Below are positions 9,273 through 17,494 of a stretch of DNA of 64,000 bases, one piece after another (position 1 is the stretch's first letter; the number at the start of each line of letters is the position of its first letter). The notes beneath the pieces are model-generated. The model was not told the DNA's origin. It saw nothing but the letters and a program-made list of their open reading frames with translations, and searched no databases. Location of the stretch: positions 1,364,048-1,428,047 of the forward strand of contig SRSL01000001.1 of the NCBI GenBank assembly GCA_009735695.1, in the 5' to 3' direction. The position numbers were made by a program, and so were the translations under genes. Source of the stretch: Christiangramia bathymodioli. Lineage in GTDB: Bacteria; Bacteroidota; Bacteroidia; Flavobacteriales; Flavobacteriaceae.

Positions 9273-9303
9273 TTGTTAAGCGCTAATTGCACTGTTATCT
9301 TTA
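9273..9303 (+). promoter_or_regulatory. Probable promoter of the PA2169-type gene
   Basis: TTG at 9273-9275 and TATCTTTA at 9296-9303 are separated by 20 bp, close to the Bacteroidetes consensus, and lie 27 bp before the ATG. Confidence 0.5.
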
Positions 9304-9329
9304 TGACAAAGAAAAATCAAAAATTAATT

Positions 9330-9776
9330 ATGAGTTATTCAGAAAAGATTGCTGGAAAATTAAACGAATTATTAGAAAAGAATTATGATGCTGAAAAAGG
9401 TTACAAGCTAGCCGCTGAAAAGGTGAAAAGAGAAGACCTTAAAAAATTCTTTACCGCCAGAGCCCAGGAGCGTTATGATTATGGACATGAAATAAAGTCT
9501 GAGATCAGAAATTTTGGAGAAAGTCCAGATAAGGGTTCAAGTACGGCTGGAGATGCTCACAGATCATGGATGAACATCAAGGCCAGCTTAAGCAATGATA
9601 CCGACGAAGCAGTGCTGGAGGAAGCCCTAAGAGGTGAAAAGAAAGCGGTAGATGAATATGAAGACGTTATCAACGAATCTGAAATTCCGGTTTCAACCAA
9701 GCAGGTACTGGTTAAACAAAAAAATGGAATAGTTGCAGCTCTAAATGAAGTAAAAGCTTTAGAGAAACAAGCTTAA
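9330..9776 (+). CDS. PA2169 family four-helix-bundle protein (DUF2383)
   Basis: A protein of 148 aa, MSYSEKIAGKLNELLEKNYD onward, predicted all-helical in four helices. It has ferritin-like Glu/Asp/His spacing (AEKGYKLAAEKV, RAQERYDYGHEI, LRGEKKAVDEYEDVI), fitting the DUF2383/PA2169 family. The function is unproven; family members are often stress-linked. I chose ATG 9330 because the preceding in-frame residues are Lys/Asn-rich and lie within the promoter region. Confidence 0.82.
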   Translation: MSYSEKIAGKLNELLEKNYDAEKGYKLAAEKVKREDLKKFFTARAQERYDYGHEIKSEIRNFGESPDKGSSTAGDAHRSWMNIKASLSNDTDEAVLEEALRGEKKAVDEYEDVINESEIPVSTKQVLVKQKNGIVAALNEVKALEKQA

Positions 9777-9901
9777 ATAAGTTTACTACTATCACATCTT
9801 TCGGGAAATCACCCCAATGAACACGATATCGAAAGAATGTAAATATACAGATGCGAGCAATGTTTGATTGAAGTAGTAGTAGTTTTTAGTGTTCGTATCA
9901 G

Positions 9902-9948
9902 GCCTCACATCGATCTGTTGATCAGATCTTTGTGAGGCTTCTTTTTTT
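9902..9948 (+). terminator. Strong terminator before dnaE
   Basis: GCCTCACA (9902-9909) pairs with TGTGAGGC (9931-9938), with an inner GATCTG/CAGATC pair, followed by TTCTTTTTTT. It lies about 125 bp after the PA2169-type gene, so it may end that transcript or a short RNA made from about 9816-9945. Confidence 0.8.
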
Positions 9949-10009
9949 GGTTGATAAATCCTGAAAAGTATCTTTTAAATCAGCCGTAAAGTTCCTTATT
10001 TTAGCCGGA

Positions 10010-10032
10010 ATGGTTTATAGTTTGTAAACCAT
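10010..10032. promoter_or_regulatory. Inverted repeat in the dnaE promoter region
   Basis: ATGGTTT (10010-10016) and AAACCAT (10026-10032) flank a TATAGTTTG sequence resembling a -7 box, 36 bp before the dnaE start. It could be an operator or a leader hairpin. Confidence 0.3.
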
Positions 10033-10067
10033 TTTTGATTCTTCATAAAGGCTTAAAACACAAAGGA

Positions 10068-13000
10068 ATGTACCTTATTTTTGATACCGAAACCACCGGT
10101 CTTCCCAAGAGATGGGATGCCCCTTTAACCGATTCAGACAACTGGCCGCGATGTATACAGATCGCCTGGCAGGTTCATGATGAAATGGGCCGGTTAGTTG
10201 AAAGCCAGGATTACCTGGTGAAGCCGGAAGGTTTTGATATTCCTTATGATTCTGAACGAATTCACGGAATCTCTACCGAGCTGGCTGCCGAAGAGGGTAT
10301 TCCCCTGGATGAGGTGCTGGAAAAGTTCAATGCGGCCCTGAAGAAATCTAAATTTGTTGTTGGACAAAATGTAGGTTTTGACCTTAATATAATGGGAGCC
10401 GAATTCCACAGAAGAGATTTCGAGAACTCCCTGCAGGAAATGCCAGTGCTGGATACCTGTACCGAGAGAACCGCGGAATTGTGTAAAATTCCAGGTGGTC
10501 GTGGAGGTAAATTTAAATTGCCTACACTTACGGAGCTTCATGAATTCCTTTTTGACGAGGCTTTCGCCGAAGCCCACAATGCTACAGCCGATGTTGAAGC
10601 AACCACTCGTTGTTTCCTGGAGCTAATCCGTCAGCGAATCTATACCATCGAAGAGCTGGATGTGCCGGCAAATTATTTTGAGAATTTTTCAGAAGCTAAT
10701 CCGAAGCCAATTGAGCTGATAGGTCTGAAGCATATCAACCTTAAAAAAGCTTCAGATAAGATCAGGCAAAGGCTAGCGAAACAACAGCCATCTGATGATA
10801 TTTCCAAAGAAGAGATACAGGAAAACCTGGAAATGCTGGACGAGCTTCCATTTGCTCATTTGCATAACCACTCCCAGTTTTCAGTTTTACAGTCTACGAT
10901 AAGTATTCCTGATCTGGTAGCGGCGGCCACTGAGGAAAACATGAATGCAGTTGCGCTTACCGATCATGCCAATATGATGGGAGCCTTCCATTTTGTGAAA
11001 GAAGTTGGAACTTATAATAAAATTATCGCAGAACATAATGCTGCAGCCGAAGAGAATGGTGAAAAACCGAAGCAGCCGTTAAAGGCTATCGTGGGTTGTG
11101 AATTCTTTGTTTGTGAAAACCATGCCGATAAAAGCCGAAAAGATAACGGCTACCAGATCGTGATGCTAGCCAAGAACAAGAATGGTTATCACAACCTGGC
11201 GAAGATGTCTTCCATGGCCTATACCAACGGGTTCTATTATGTGCCTCGTATAGACAAAGAAATCATTAAAAAATATAAGGAGGACGTGATCGTGCTCACC
11301 GGAAATCTATACGGAGAGGTTCCTAGCAAGATCCTGAACGTTGGTGAAAAGCAGGCAGAAGAGGCTTTGCTATGGTGGAAGGAAGAATTTGGTGAGGATC
11401 TTTATATAGAGATCATGCGCCACAACCAGGAAGATGAGAACAGGGTAAACCCTGTGCTGGTTGAGTTCTCTAAAAAACATGATATAAAGCTGGTCGCGAC
11501 CAATAACACGTACTACTGGAAACAGGAAGATGCCAATGCCCACGATATTTTGCTGTGTGTAAAGGATGGGGAAAAGCAGGCGACTCCAATTGGCCGTGGA
11601 CGAGGATACAGATACGGTTTGCCGAACGAAGAATATTACTTCAAAAGTAGTGATGAAATGAAACGCCTATTTAAGGATCTTCCGGAGGCGATCAGCAATA
11701 TTCAGGAGGTCGTTGACAAGATCGAGCCATTTGAACTGGCACGAGACGTACTCCTTCCCGCTTTTGAGATACCTCAGGAATTCCAGAGCGAAGAGGATAA
11801 GCTGGACGGAGGCAAAAGAGGTGAAAATGCTTATTTAAAACATATAACTTTCGAAGGAGCCAAAAAACGCTATGGGGAGATCACCGATTCTATCGCGGAG
11901 CGACTGAATTTCGAATTATCGGTTATTGAAAATACAGGTTATCCGGGTTACTTCCTTATCGTGGAAGACTTTATACGAGCTGCTCGGGAAATGGGCGTTT
12001 CGGTTGGGCCGGGCCGGGGGTCGGCTGCTGGTTCTGCCGTAGCTTATTGTCTTGGAATTACCAATATCGACCCGATCAAATACGATCTGCTTTTTGAGAG
12101 GTTCCTGAATCCGGATCGTGTGAGCATGCCCGATATCGATATCGATTTTGATGATGAAGGTCGAAGCCGGGTAATGGACTATGTGATCAAAAAATATGGC
12201 GCCAACCAGGTGGCACAGATCATCACCTACGGAACCATGGCTGCTAAATCATCTATTAGGGATACAGCTCGAGTGCTTGACCTTCCGCTCATGGAAGCCG
12301 ACAGGATCGCTAAACTGATCCCGAATACCAAGTTGGGCAAGATCTTCGGAATGGATGAAAAATCCTTGAAAGCAAAGTTCAGGTCGGAAGAAGTTGAAAA
12401 GATCAACGAACTGTTGAATATTGCTGAAGGTGACGACCTTGAAGCCGAAACCCTGAACCAGGCACGTATCCTGGAAGGTTCGGTGCGAAATACGGGAATT
12501 CATGCCTGTGGGGTGATCATTACCCCGGGAGATATTACTAATTATGTTCCGGTATCGGTAGCCAAGGATTCCGATCTTTATGTGACACAGTTCGATAACT
12601 CGGTCGTAGAAAGCGCCGGGCTGCTAAAAATGGATTTCCTGGGTCTGAAGACTCTTACCTTAATTAAGGACACGGTAAAAATCGTAAAGGGAAGACATAA
12701 TATAGACCTGGATCCGGATAGTTTCCCGCTGGACGATGAAGAAACTTATAAACTGTTCCAGCGAGGAGAGACGATCGGGATCTTCCAGTACGAATCTCCG
12801 GGGATGCAGAAGCATATGCAGTCGTTAAAACCAACGGTTTTTGATGACCTTATTGCCATGAACGCATTATACCGTCCGGGACCTATGGAATATATTCCTA
12901 GTTTCATTGCCCGTAAGCATGGGGATGAGGAGATCTCTTATGACCTTCCGGAAATGGAAGAATATCTGGAAGAGACCTACGGAATTACGGTCTACCAGGA

Positions 13001-14453
13001 GCAGGTAATGCTGCTGTCGCAGAAGCTTGCCGGCTTTACCAAAGGTGAAGCTGATATGCTTCGAAAAGCCATGGGTAAAAAGATCGCTGCCCTGCTGGCG
13101 CAGTTAAAACCGAAGTTCATTGACGGTGGTAAGGAAAAAGGACATCCGGAAGAAGTGCTGGAGAAGATCTGGAAAGACTGGGAAGCATTCGCTTCCTATG
13201 CCTTTAACAAGTCGCACTCCACCTGTTACGCATGGATCGCCTACCAAACCGCTTATCTGAAAGCACATTACCCTGCCGAATATATGGCCGCGGTACTTTC
13301 CAACAATATGAACGATATCAAGCAGGTGACCTTCTTTATGGAGGAATGTAAGCGTATGAAGCTGAACGTGCTTGGGCCGGACGTTAATGAGTCTTACTAC
13401 AAGTTCTCTGTAAACAAGGACAACGCGGTTCGGTTTGGAATGGGGGCGATCAAGGGGGTTGGTGCAGGAGCCGTAGCGACCATAGTAGAGAACCGAAAAA
13501 CAAAAGAAGGTCCGTATCGATCTATATTCGATATGGCCAAACGAATAGACCTGAGGGCAGCCAATAAAAAAGCATTCGAGAACCTGGCACTGGCCGGCGG
13601 ATTTGATGGTTTTGGCGGAACTCACCGTGCACAATATTTCCATGATGACGGCAGCGGAATGAGCTTCCTGGAGAAAGTGGTGAAATATGCACAAAAATAC
13701 CAGGAAAACCAGAATTCATCCCAGGTTAGCCTTTTTGGCGAAGCCAGTGATGTACAGATCCCGGAGCCAGAAGTTCCGCCATGCGAGGAATGGGGAACCA
13801 TGGAGAAATTACGCCGTGAGAAAGAGGTGGTGGGAATTTATATTTCAGGACACCCGCTGGATGATTTTAAGATCGAGATGAACTATTTCTGTAACGGGAA
13901 ATTATCAGATTGTCGTGACCTGGAATCGATCGTGAATCGGGAGCTTACCATTGGTTGCGTGGTGGTGGATGTTCAGCACCGAACCTCGAAGAACGGGAAG
14001 GGCTGGGCTATATTTACCGTGGAGGACTATGATGAATCTTATGAGTTCAAGATCTTCGGTGAAGAGTATTTGAAGATGAAGCATTTCTTTGTTCCGAACA
14101 ATTTCATACATCTGCGAATTTTCGTGAAGGAAGGATGGACCAATAAAGATACCGGTAAGAAAGGTGAGCCAAGGATACAGTTCAGGGATATCAACCTGTT
14201 GCAGGATGTGCTGGATAAAAATGCGAGAAAGCTAACCATTCAGTTAAACGTCGCAGATCTTAAAACCGAAAAGATCGAATGGTTAAAGGAAACATTTGAT
14301 ATGCACCAGGGTGACAGCAGGCTGAATTTCGTGGTCTATGAAATGAAAGAACAGGTGAAATTGCATATGCCAAGCAGGAAGCAAAAGGTGAAGATCTCGC
14401 AGGAGCTTATTGAAAGCCTGGAGAAGGAGCAGTTTATGTATAAGTTGAACTAG
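10068..14453 (+). CDS. dnaE: DNA polymerase III alpha subunit with fused N-terminal proofreading exonuclease
   Basis: A protein of 1461 aa, the replicative polymerase. Residues 1 to about 190 form a DnaQ-type DEDDh exonuclease: FDTETTG (Asp6, Glu8), VVGQNVGFD, and HNATADVEA with the catalytic His and Asp. The PHP domain begins at His264 (HLHNHSQFS) and includes LTDHANMMG. The polymerase core has VGPGRGSAAGSAVAYCLGI and the catalytic aspartates in PDIDIDF (688-694). An OB-fold nucleic-acid-binding region follows near the end. Start chosen at ATG 10068 (MYLIFDTETTGLP) because upstream codons are not exonuclease-like. E. coli DnaE is about 1160 aa; the extra length is the exonuclease. Confidence 0.96.
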   Translation: MYLIFDTETTGLPKRWDAPLTDSDNWPRCIQIAWQVHDEMGRLVESQDYLVKPEGFDIPYDSERIHGISTELAAEEGIPLDEVLEKFNAALKKSKFVVGQNVGFDLNIMGAEFHRRDFENSLQEMPVLDTCTERTAELCKIPGGRGGKFKLPTLTELHEFLFDEAFAEAHNATADVEATTRCFLELIRQRIYTIEELDVPANYFENFSEANPKPIELIGLKHINLKKASDKIRQRLAKQQPSDDISKEEIQENLEMLDELPFAHLHNHSQFSVLQSTISIPDLVAAATEENMNAVALTDHANMMGAFHFVKEVGTYNKIIAEHNAAAEENGEKPKQPLKAIVGCEFFVCENHADKSRKDNGYQIVMLAKNKNGYHNLAKMSSMAYTNGFYYVPRIDKEIIKKYKEDVIVLTGNLYGEVPSKILNVGEKQAEEALLWWKEEFGEDLYIEIMRHNQEDENRVNPVLVEFSKKHDIKLVATNNTYYWKQEDANAHDILLCVKDGEKQATPIGRGRGYRYGLPNEEYYFKSSDEMKRLFKDLPEAISNIQEVVDKIEPFELARDVLLPAFEIPQEFQSEEDKLDGGKRGENAYLKHITFEGAKKRYGEITDSIAERLNFELSVIENTGYPGYFLIVEDFIRAAREMGVSVGPGRGSAAGSAVAYCLGITNIDPIKYDLLFERFLNPDRVSMPDIDIDFDDEGRSRVMDYVIKKYGANQVAQIITYGTMAAKSSIRDTARVLDLPLMEADRIAKLIPNTKLGKIFGMDEKSLKAKFRSEEVEKINELLNIAEGDDLEAETLNQARILEGSVRNTGIHACGVIITPGDITNYVPVSVAKDSDLYVTQFDNSVVESAGLLKMDFLGLKTLTLIKDTVKIVKGRHNIDLDPDSFPLDDEETYKLFQRGETIGIFQYESPGMQKHMQSLKPTVFDDLIAMNALYRPGPMEYIPSFIARKHGDEEISYDLPEMEEYLEETYGITVYQEQVMLLSQKLAGFTKGEADMLRKAMGKKIAALLAQLKPKFIDGGKEKGHPEEVLEKIWKDWEAFASYAFNKSHSTCYAWIAYQTAYLKAHYPAEYMAAVLSNNMNDIKQVTFFMEECKRMKLNVLGPDVNESYYKFSVNKDNAVRFGMGAIKGVGAGAVATIVENRKTKEGPYRSIFDMAKRIDLRAANKKAFENLALAGGFDGFGGTHRAQYFHDDGSGMSFLEKVVKYAQKYQENQNSSQVSLFGEASDVQIPEPEVPPCEEWGTMEKLRREKEVVGIYISGHPLDDFKIEMNYFCNGKLSDCRDLESIVNRELTIGCVVVDVQHRTSKNGKGWAIFTVEDYDESYEFKIFGEEYLKMKHFFVPNNFIHLRIFVKEGWTNKDTGKKGEPRIQFRDINLLQDVLDKNARKLTIQLNVADLKTEKIEWLKETFDMHQGDSRLNFVVYEMKEQVKLHMPSRKQKVKISQELIESLEKEQFMYKLN

Positions 14454-14495
14454 CCCATTCTGGCCTTTTTTATTGAGAGGTATTTGAAAATCTGG

Positions 14496-14543
14496 TGTCA
14501 TGCTTCGACTGCGCTCAGCATGACATTTGCGCTCAGTATGACA
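14496..14543. repeat. Palindromic repeat after dnaE
   Basis: TGTCATGCT (14496-14504) and AGCATGACA (14517-14525) form a 9-bp inverted repeat around a TCGACTGCGCTC loop. A partial second copy (GCGCTCAGTATGACAT) follows. It belongs to the same family as the 2026-2715 cluster. Confidence 0.75.
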
Positions 14544-14561
14544 TAGGAATGGGCCAGGGAT

Positions 14562-14645
14562 TGAGGTGAGCTATCCTGCTGAAGGCAGATAGCACCGAAA
14601 GCCCGGTTCCTCAAAGCATAGCGAAGAGGAAGGCCCCCGGATAAA
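14562..14645 (+). ncRNA. Candidate structured RNA, Flavo-1-like
   Basis: The segment has GCTATC/GATAGC (14570-14575 with 14588-14593) enclosing TGC/GCA. It is followed by CCGAAAGCCCGG and a second stem TTCCTC/GAGGAA (14607-14612 with 14626-14631), ending AGGCCCCCGG. The arrangement and the GAAAGCCCGG...GGAAGGCCC pieces recall the Flavo-1 RNA motif of flavobacteria, but from memory only. The strand and the ends are uncertain. It fills the gap between dnaE and trxA and could act in the trxA leader. Confidence 0.35.
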
Positions 14646-14752
14646 GCTTAACAATAAGCTTATAGTCAAATAAAATATTGGGGGTGTAAGGAAAAATTAT
14701 TTTATTGACTACTTTTACGAATCAAATTAAAAACACAGAAAAATAACATATT

Positions 14753-15070
14753 ATGGCTGTAGAAATAACTGACGCGAATTTTGAAGAGCAGGTGCTAAAA
14801 AGCGATAAGCCTGTAATGGTAGATTTTTGGGCTGCATGGTGCGGACCTTGTAGAATGGTTGGACCGATCATTGACGAATTAAGTTCGGAATACGACGGGA
14901 AAGCTGTTGTGGGAAAGCTTGATGTAGATGCGAACCAGGAATTCGCGGCTAAATACGGTGTAAGAAATATCCCTACCGTACTGGTATTTCAGAACGGAGA
15001 GGTTGTAGGTCGCCAGGTAGGTGTTGCGCCTAAGCAAACTTACGCTGACGCTCTTGAGCAACTATTGTAA
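14753..15070 (+). CDS. trxA: Thioredoxin
   Basis: A protein of 105 aa with the redox centre WCGPC (Cys30, Cys33), the buried Asp in VDFWAAWC, and the cis-Pro in RNIPTVLVF. It is a general cytoplasmic disulfide reductant. It has a single-gene layout with its own terminator just after. Length and sequence are fully canonical. Confidence 0.96.
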   Translation: MAVEITDANFEEQVLKSDKPVMVDFWAAWCGPCRMVGPIIDELSSEYDGKAVVGKLDVDANQEFAAKYGVRNIPTVLVFQNGEVVGRQVGVAPKQTYADALEQLL

Positions 15071-15098
15071 TAGAAAATTCAGAATATAGAATGAATGA

Positions 15099-15124
15099 GC
15101 CACGTGAACGCGTGGCTTTTTTAT
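15099..15124 (+). terminator. Terminator of trxA
   Basis: GCCACG (15099-15104) and CGTGGC (15111-15116), followed by TTTTTTATTTT. Confidence 0.85.
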
Positions 15125-15258
15125 TTTCAGAATTTAGAACAACATTCTTTCAGTTTTCTTCAAATCGTATCTTTTGTCTTCATTTCTTTTGCCACGATTT
15201 CCTCTCCTATGCCCTTTTATAAATTTAGTTTGGTAAATTACTTCTATAGGTGGAAGAA

Positions 15259-15672
15259 TTATCCCAATGCTAAAAACTCCTTTGGGCTTAGTACCGGTAA
15301 TTTAGCACTTTTAAAATCCTTTTTATTTCGGGTGATAATTAAGTCAACTTCATTTTCGATGGCCGAATAATATTGTAATCCATCTTCAAAATCAGAAAAT
15401 TCTTCATCATTTAAAGCGAGGTCTATAATTTTTTCATCAAGAGCTAGGACCTCCACGAGAACTTTTAATTTTCTTAAAATTTCGCGGGCTTCTTTCGCCG
15501 ATCTCAATTTTGTAAGGATATAATTGGTATTTGCGAAGGTTAAGGACGAAATGCTTAGCTGAATTTGATTTTTGTCTGCCTGTGAGAATAACCTGGCAGC
15601 GTCATTATAAAATCCTTGCCTTTTTGAGAGCAGATCAATAATTATATTGGTGTCGATCAATAATTTTATCAT
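15259..15672 (-). CDS. PIN-domain toxin (VapC-like ribonuclease)
   Basis: A protein of 137 aa. MIKLLIDTNIIIDLLSKRQG carries the first PIN acidic residue (Asp7). Further acidic residues sit in DFEDGLQYYSA and the LIITRNKKDF end, as in metal-dependent PIN RNases. The start overlaps the antitoxin gene by 4 bp (15669-15672), the usual translational coupling of a toxin-antitoxin pair. Such toxins cleave tRNA or other RNA when released. Confidence 0.88.
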   Translation of the reverse strand: MIKLLIDTNIIIDLLSKRQGFYNDAARLFSQADKNQIQLSISSLTFANTNYILTKLRSAKEAREILRKLKVLVEVLALDEKIIDLALNDEEFSDFEDGLQYYSAIENEVDLIITRNKKDFKSAKLPVLSPKEFLALG

Positions 15673-15914
15673 TTATATTTATCGATCAAATATTGGGTAT
15701 ACTCTTGCTTTTCATCAAAATCCTCACCTACAGAAATTACTCCGCTAAGACTTTTTACCAGGGGAGTGATTTCAGTTTTCTTTAATTCTTTTTTGGTCAA
15801 GGTAGCAAGATAAGATTCTATTAATTTTGAAAGGCTCGTATTATTGGATTTAGCATAACGCTTGGCTGTTTCAATTATAGTACTATCTAAACTTAAAGTG
15901 AGCTTTTTGTCCAT
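15669..15914 (-). CDS. Antitoxin, DUF6364-like ribbon-helix-helix
   Basis: A protein of 81 aa. MDKKLTLSLDSTIIETAKRY plus the SNNTSLSKLIESYL helix is a ribbon-helix-helix DNA-binding N-terminus, and the acidic Glu/Asp-rich C-terminus (VGEDFDEKQEYTQYL) would bind the PIN toxin. It lies first in the pair, as expected for the labile, autoregulating partner. Near-identical TTACGTGyAA sites lie directly upstream. Confidence 0.82.
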   Translation of the reverse strand: MDKKLTLSLDSTIIETAKRYAKSNNTSLSKLIESYLATLTKKELKKTEITPLVKSLSGVISVGEDFDEKQEYTQYLIDKYK

Positions 15915-15926
15915 CGCACCTATATT

Positions 15927-15959
15927 TTACGTGTAAATGTAATAAATAATTACGTGCAA
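15927..15959 (-). promoter_or_regulatory. Paired operator-like sites upstream of the toxin-antitoxin pair
   Basis: TTACGTGTAA (15927-15936, nearly palindromic) and TTACGTGCAA (15950-15959) lie 23 bp apart, starting 13 bp upstream of the antitoxin start codon. They are good candidates for autoregulation by the ribbon-helix-helix antitoxin. Confidence 0.5.
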
Positions 15960-16078
15960 CAATAAGCCTTATTTTTTTATCATCTTGATTATCAGTAATT
16001 ATAAAATTCACTGAGTTGATTTTACATTGCTTCTGCTACTTTTTTTATTCATAAAGTATAGCTATTTTAAGGCTTGCT

Positions 16079-17008
16079 ATGAACATAGAAAAAGAACTTC
16101 ACGAAACGGGTGGCTTTTTAAACCTGGATCTCCTGGCCAGGCAGGTGGTGGAAGGTTATATTTCGGGTATGCATAAGAGTCCGTTTCACGGTTTTTCTGC
16201 CGAATTTGCCGAGCATAAGATCTACAATTCGGGGGAGAGCACCAGGCACATCGACTGGAAGCTGTTTGCGAAGACCGATAAGTTATATACTCGCCGATAT
16301 GAAGAGGAGACCAATCTAAGGTGCCATCTTATCCTGGATAATTCGGCTTCGATGCATTATCCAAAATTAAAGTCCCAGAGCCTGAGCTCGCTGAATAAAA
16401 TTGGATTTTCTGTCCTGGCCTCGGCCTGTTTGATGGAAATTCTGAAACGGCAGCGTGACGCGGTGGGTGCCAGCATTTACAGCGACGAATTCGAGTTCTA
16501 CGCACCGGAAAAGTCAAGTGAGCGGCATCATCATATGTTGCTGGATAAGCTGAATGCTATTTTACAGAATCCGTCTAAAAATAAAACGACAGATACTTAC
16601 ACCTATTTACACCAGATCGCTGAAAAACTGAAGCGCAGGTCCCTGATCTTCCTTTTTACCGATATGTTCCAGGCAGATGCCGATGAGGAGAAGTTATTTC
16701 AAGCACTGCGGCATTTGAAATATAACAGGCATGAGGTGATCCTTTTTCATGTTATTGATGAAAAACGAGAGCTGAATTTTGATTTCGAGAATACTCCCAG
16801 GCGGTTTACCGATGTGGAAACAGGGGCTGAGGTAGACCTTTATTCTGAAAATATTCGTGAAAATTATAAAAATGCGGTACAGGAATACCTGAAAGATCTT
16901 CAAATGCAGTGTGCAAAATACCGGATCAAGTATGTGGAAGCCGATATCAATAAAAATTTTGACAACATCATGACGACCTATTTGCTTGAGAAGCAAAAGT
17001 TTGGATAG
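16079..17008 (+). CDS. DUF58 / vWA-like protein
   Basis: A protein of 309 aa of the DUF58 family. The family core is seen as YNSGESTRHIDWKLFAKTDKL, then a vWA-type metal-site sequence LDNSASM and LIFLFTDMF. DUF58 proteins usually accompany a MoxR AAA+ ATPase and act in poorly defined chaperone or maturation roles. No MoxR gene is adjacent, so this is an isolated member. It is the last core gene before tRNA-Asp and the island. Confidence 0.85.
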   Translation: MNIEKELHETGGFLNLDLLARQVVEGYISGMHKSPFHGFSAEFAEHKIYNSGESTRHIDWKLFAKTDKLYTRRYEEETNLRCHLILDNSASMHYPKLKSQSLSSLNKIGFSVLASACLMEILKRQRDAVGASIYSDEFEFYAPEKSSERHHHMLLDKLNAILQNPSKNKTTDTYTYLHQIAEKLKRRSLIFLFTDMFQADADEEKLFQALRHLKYNRHEVILFHVIDEKRELNFDFENTPRRFTDVETGAEVDLYSENIRENYKNAVQEYLKDLQMQCAKYRIKYVEADINKNFDNIMTTYLLEKQKFG

Positions 17009-17045
17009 GGCAGGAAAAATTCCGCTAAAAAATTTTAAAAAAAGG

Positions 17046-17076
17046 TTTGGTGAATCTAAAAAGGGGCGTATATTTG
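17046..17076 (+). promoter_or_regulatory. Promoter of tRNA-Asp
   Basis: TTTG (17046-17049) and TATATTTG (17069-17076) with 19 bp between them match the Bacteroidetes consensus exactly, 40 bp before the tRNA. Confidence 0.85.
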
Positions 17077-17116
17077 CCCTCGCCTAACAGAAAAGATAGG
17101 CAAGCAATAAAGCAAC

Positions 17117-17190
17117 GGTCTGGTAGTTCAGTTGGTTAGAATACCTGCCTGTCACGCAGGGGGTCGCGAGTTCGAGTCTCGTCCAGACCG
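17117..17190 (+). tRNA. tRNA-Asp (anticodon GTC)
   Basis: A 74-nt cloverleaf. Acceptor GGTCTGG (17117-17123) pairs with CCAGACC (17183-17189), with discriminator G. The anticodon loop CTGTCAC reads GTC for aspartate. The T arm is GCGAGTTCGAGTCTCGT. CCA is not encoded. The 3' end is the attachment site of the genomic island. Confidence 0.96.
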
Positions 17191-17194
17191 CAAA
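17171..17194. other. attL of the island (tRNA-Asp 3' end)
   Basis: These 24 bases, from the T arm to just past the tRNA end, recur perfectly at 47748-47771. The left copy keeps the tRNA intact, as usual for tyrosine-integrase islands. Confidence 0.88.
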
Positions 17195-17200
17195 GTTGCA

Positions 17201-17232
17201 AAAAGCTCCTACGAAACTGGGGGCTTTTTTTG
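17201..17232 (+). terminator. Terminator of tRNA-Asp
   Basis: AGCTCC (17204-17209) pairs with GGGGCT (17219-17224), followed by TTTTTT. The right-hand copy at about 47781-47807 keeps the stem with AGCTCC/GGGAGCT. Confidence 0.7.
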
Positions 17233-17234
17233 GC

Positions 17235-17370
17235 ACTAAAGATTAGTTGTGTTGTTTTGTCCCAGGAGACTGGGATGTGTAGTTAACCGAGTTATAATCC
17301 TATGTTGTGAGGATTTTGGTTAACCAATGAAAAGCTTTTTTCCATTTAATTGGAAGAAGGCTTTTTTGTT
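17235..17370 (+). ncRNA. Candidate structured RNA next to tRNA-Asp, left copy
   Basis: Hairpins visible in order: TCCCAG/CTGGGA (17260-17275); GTTAACC/GGTTAAC (17282-17288 with 17318-17324) enclosing AATCC/GGATT (17296-17300 with 17311-17315); and a terminator-like TTCCA/TGGAA stem ending in a T run (17331-17366). The same string of elements recurs at 47812-47948 with base-pair-preserving changes. The gap between the tRNA and the integrase otherwise holds only the GGTGTCCCA repeats. Confidence 0.45.
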
Positions 17371-17420
17371 TTTAGTGCTTTCCGTTAAATCGTATTTGAA
17401 AGACTTTTTCTTCAAATTTT

Positions 17421-17461
17421 GGTGTCCCATACGGTGTCCCATTTTTCACCGTGGTGTCCCA
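17421..17461. repeat. Three GGTGTCCCA direct repeats before the integrase gene
   Basis: Copies lie at 17421-17429, 17433-17441 and 17453-17461, directly upstream of the integrase start. Position and spacing suit arm-type integrase or excisionase binding sites, or an autoregulatory operator. An inverted GGGACACC occurs at 19502-19509. Confidence 0.5.
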
Positions 17462-17494
17462 CTTTTTTAATTAACCTACATAAAGTGAAGAAAA

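Noticed and set aside
13104-13694. 196-codon - strand frame within dnaE
   Set aside because: Opposite to a certain gene; no independent support.
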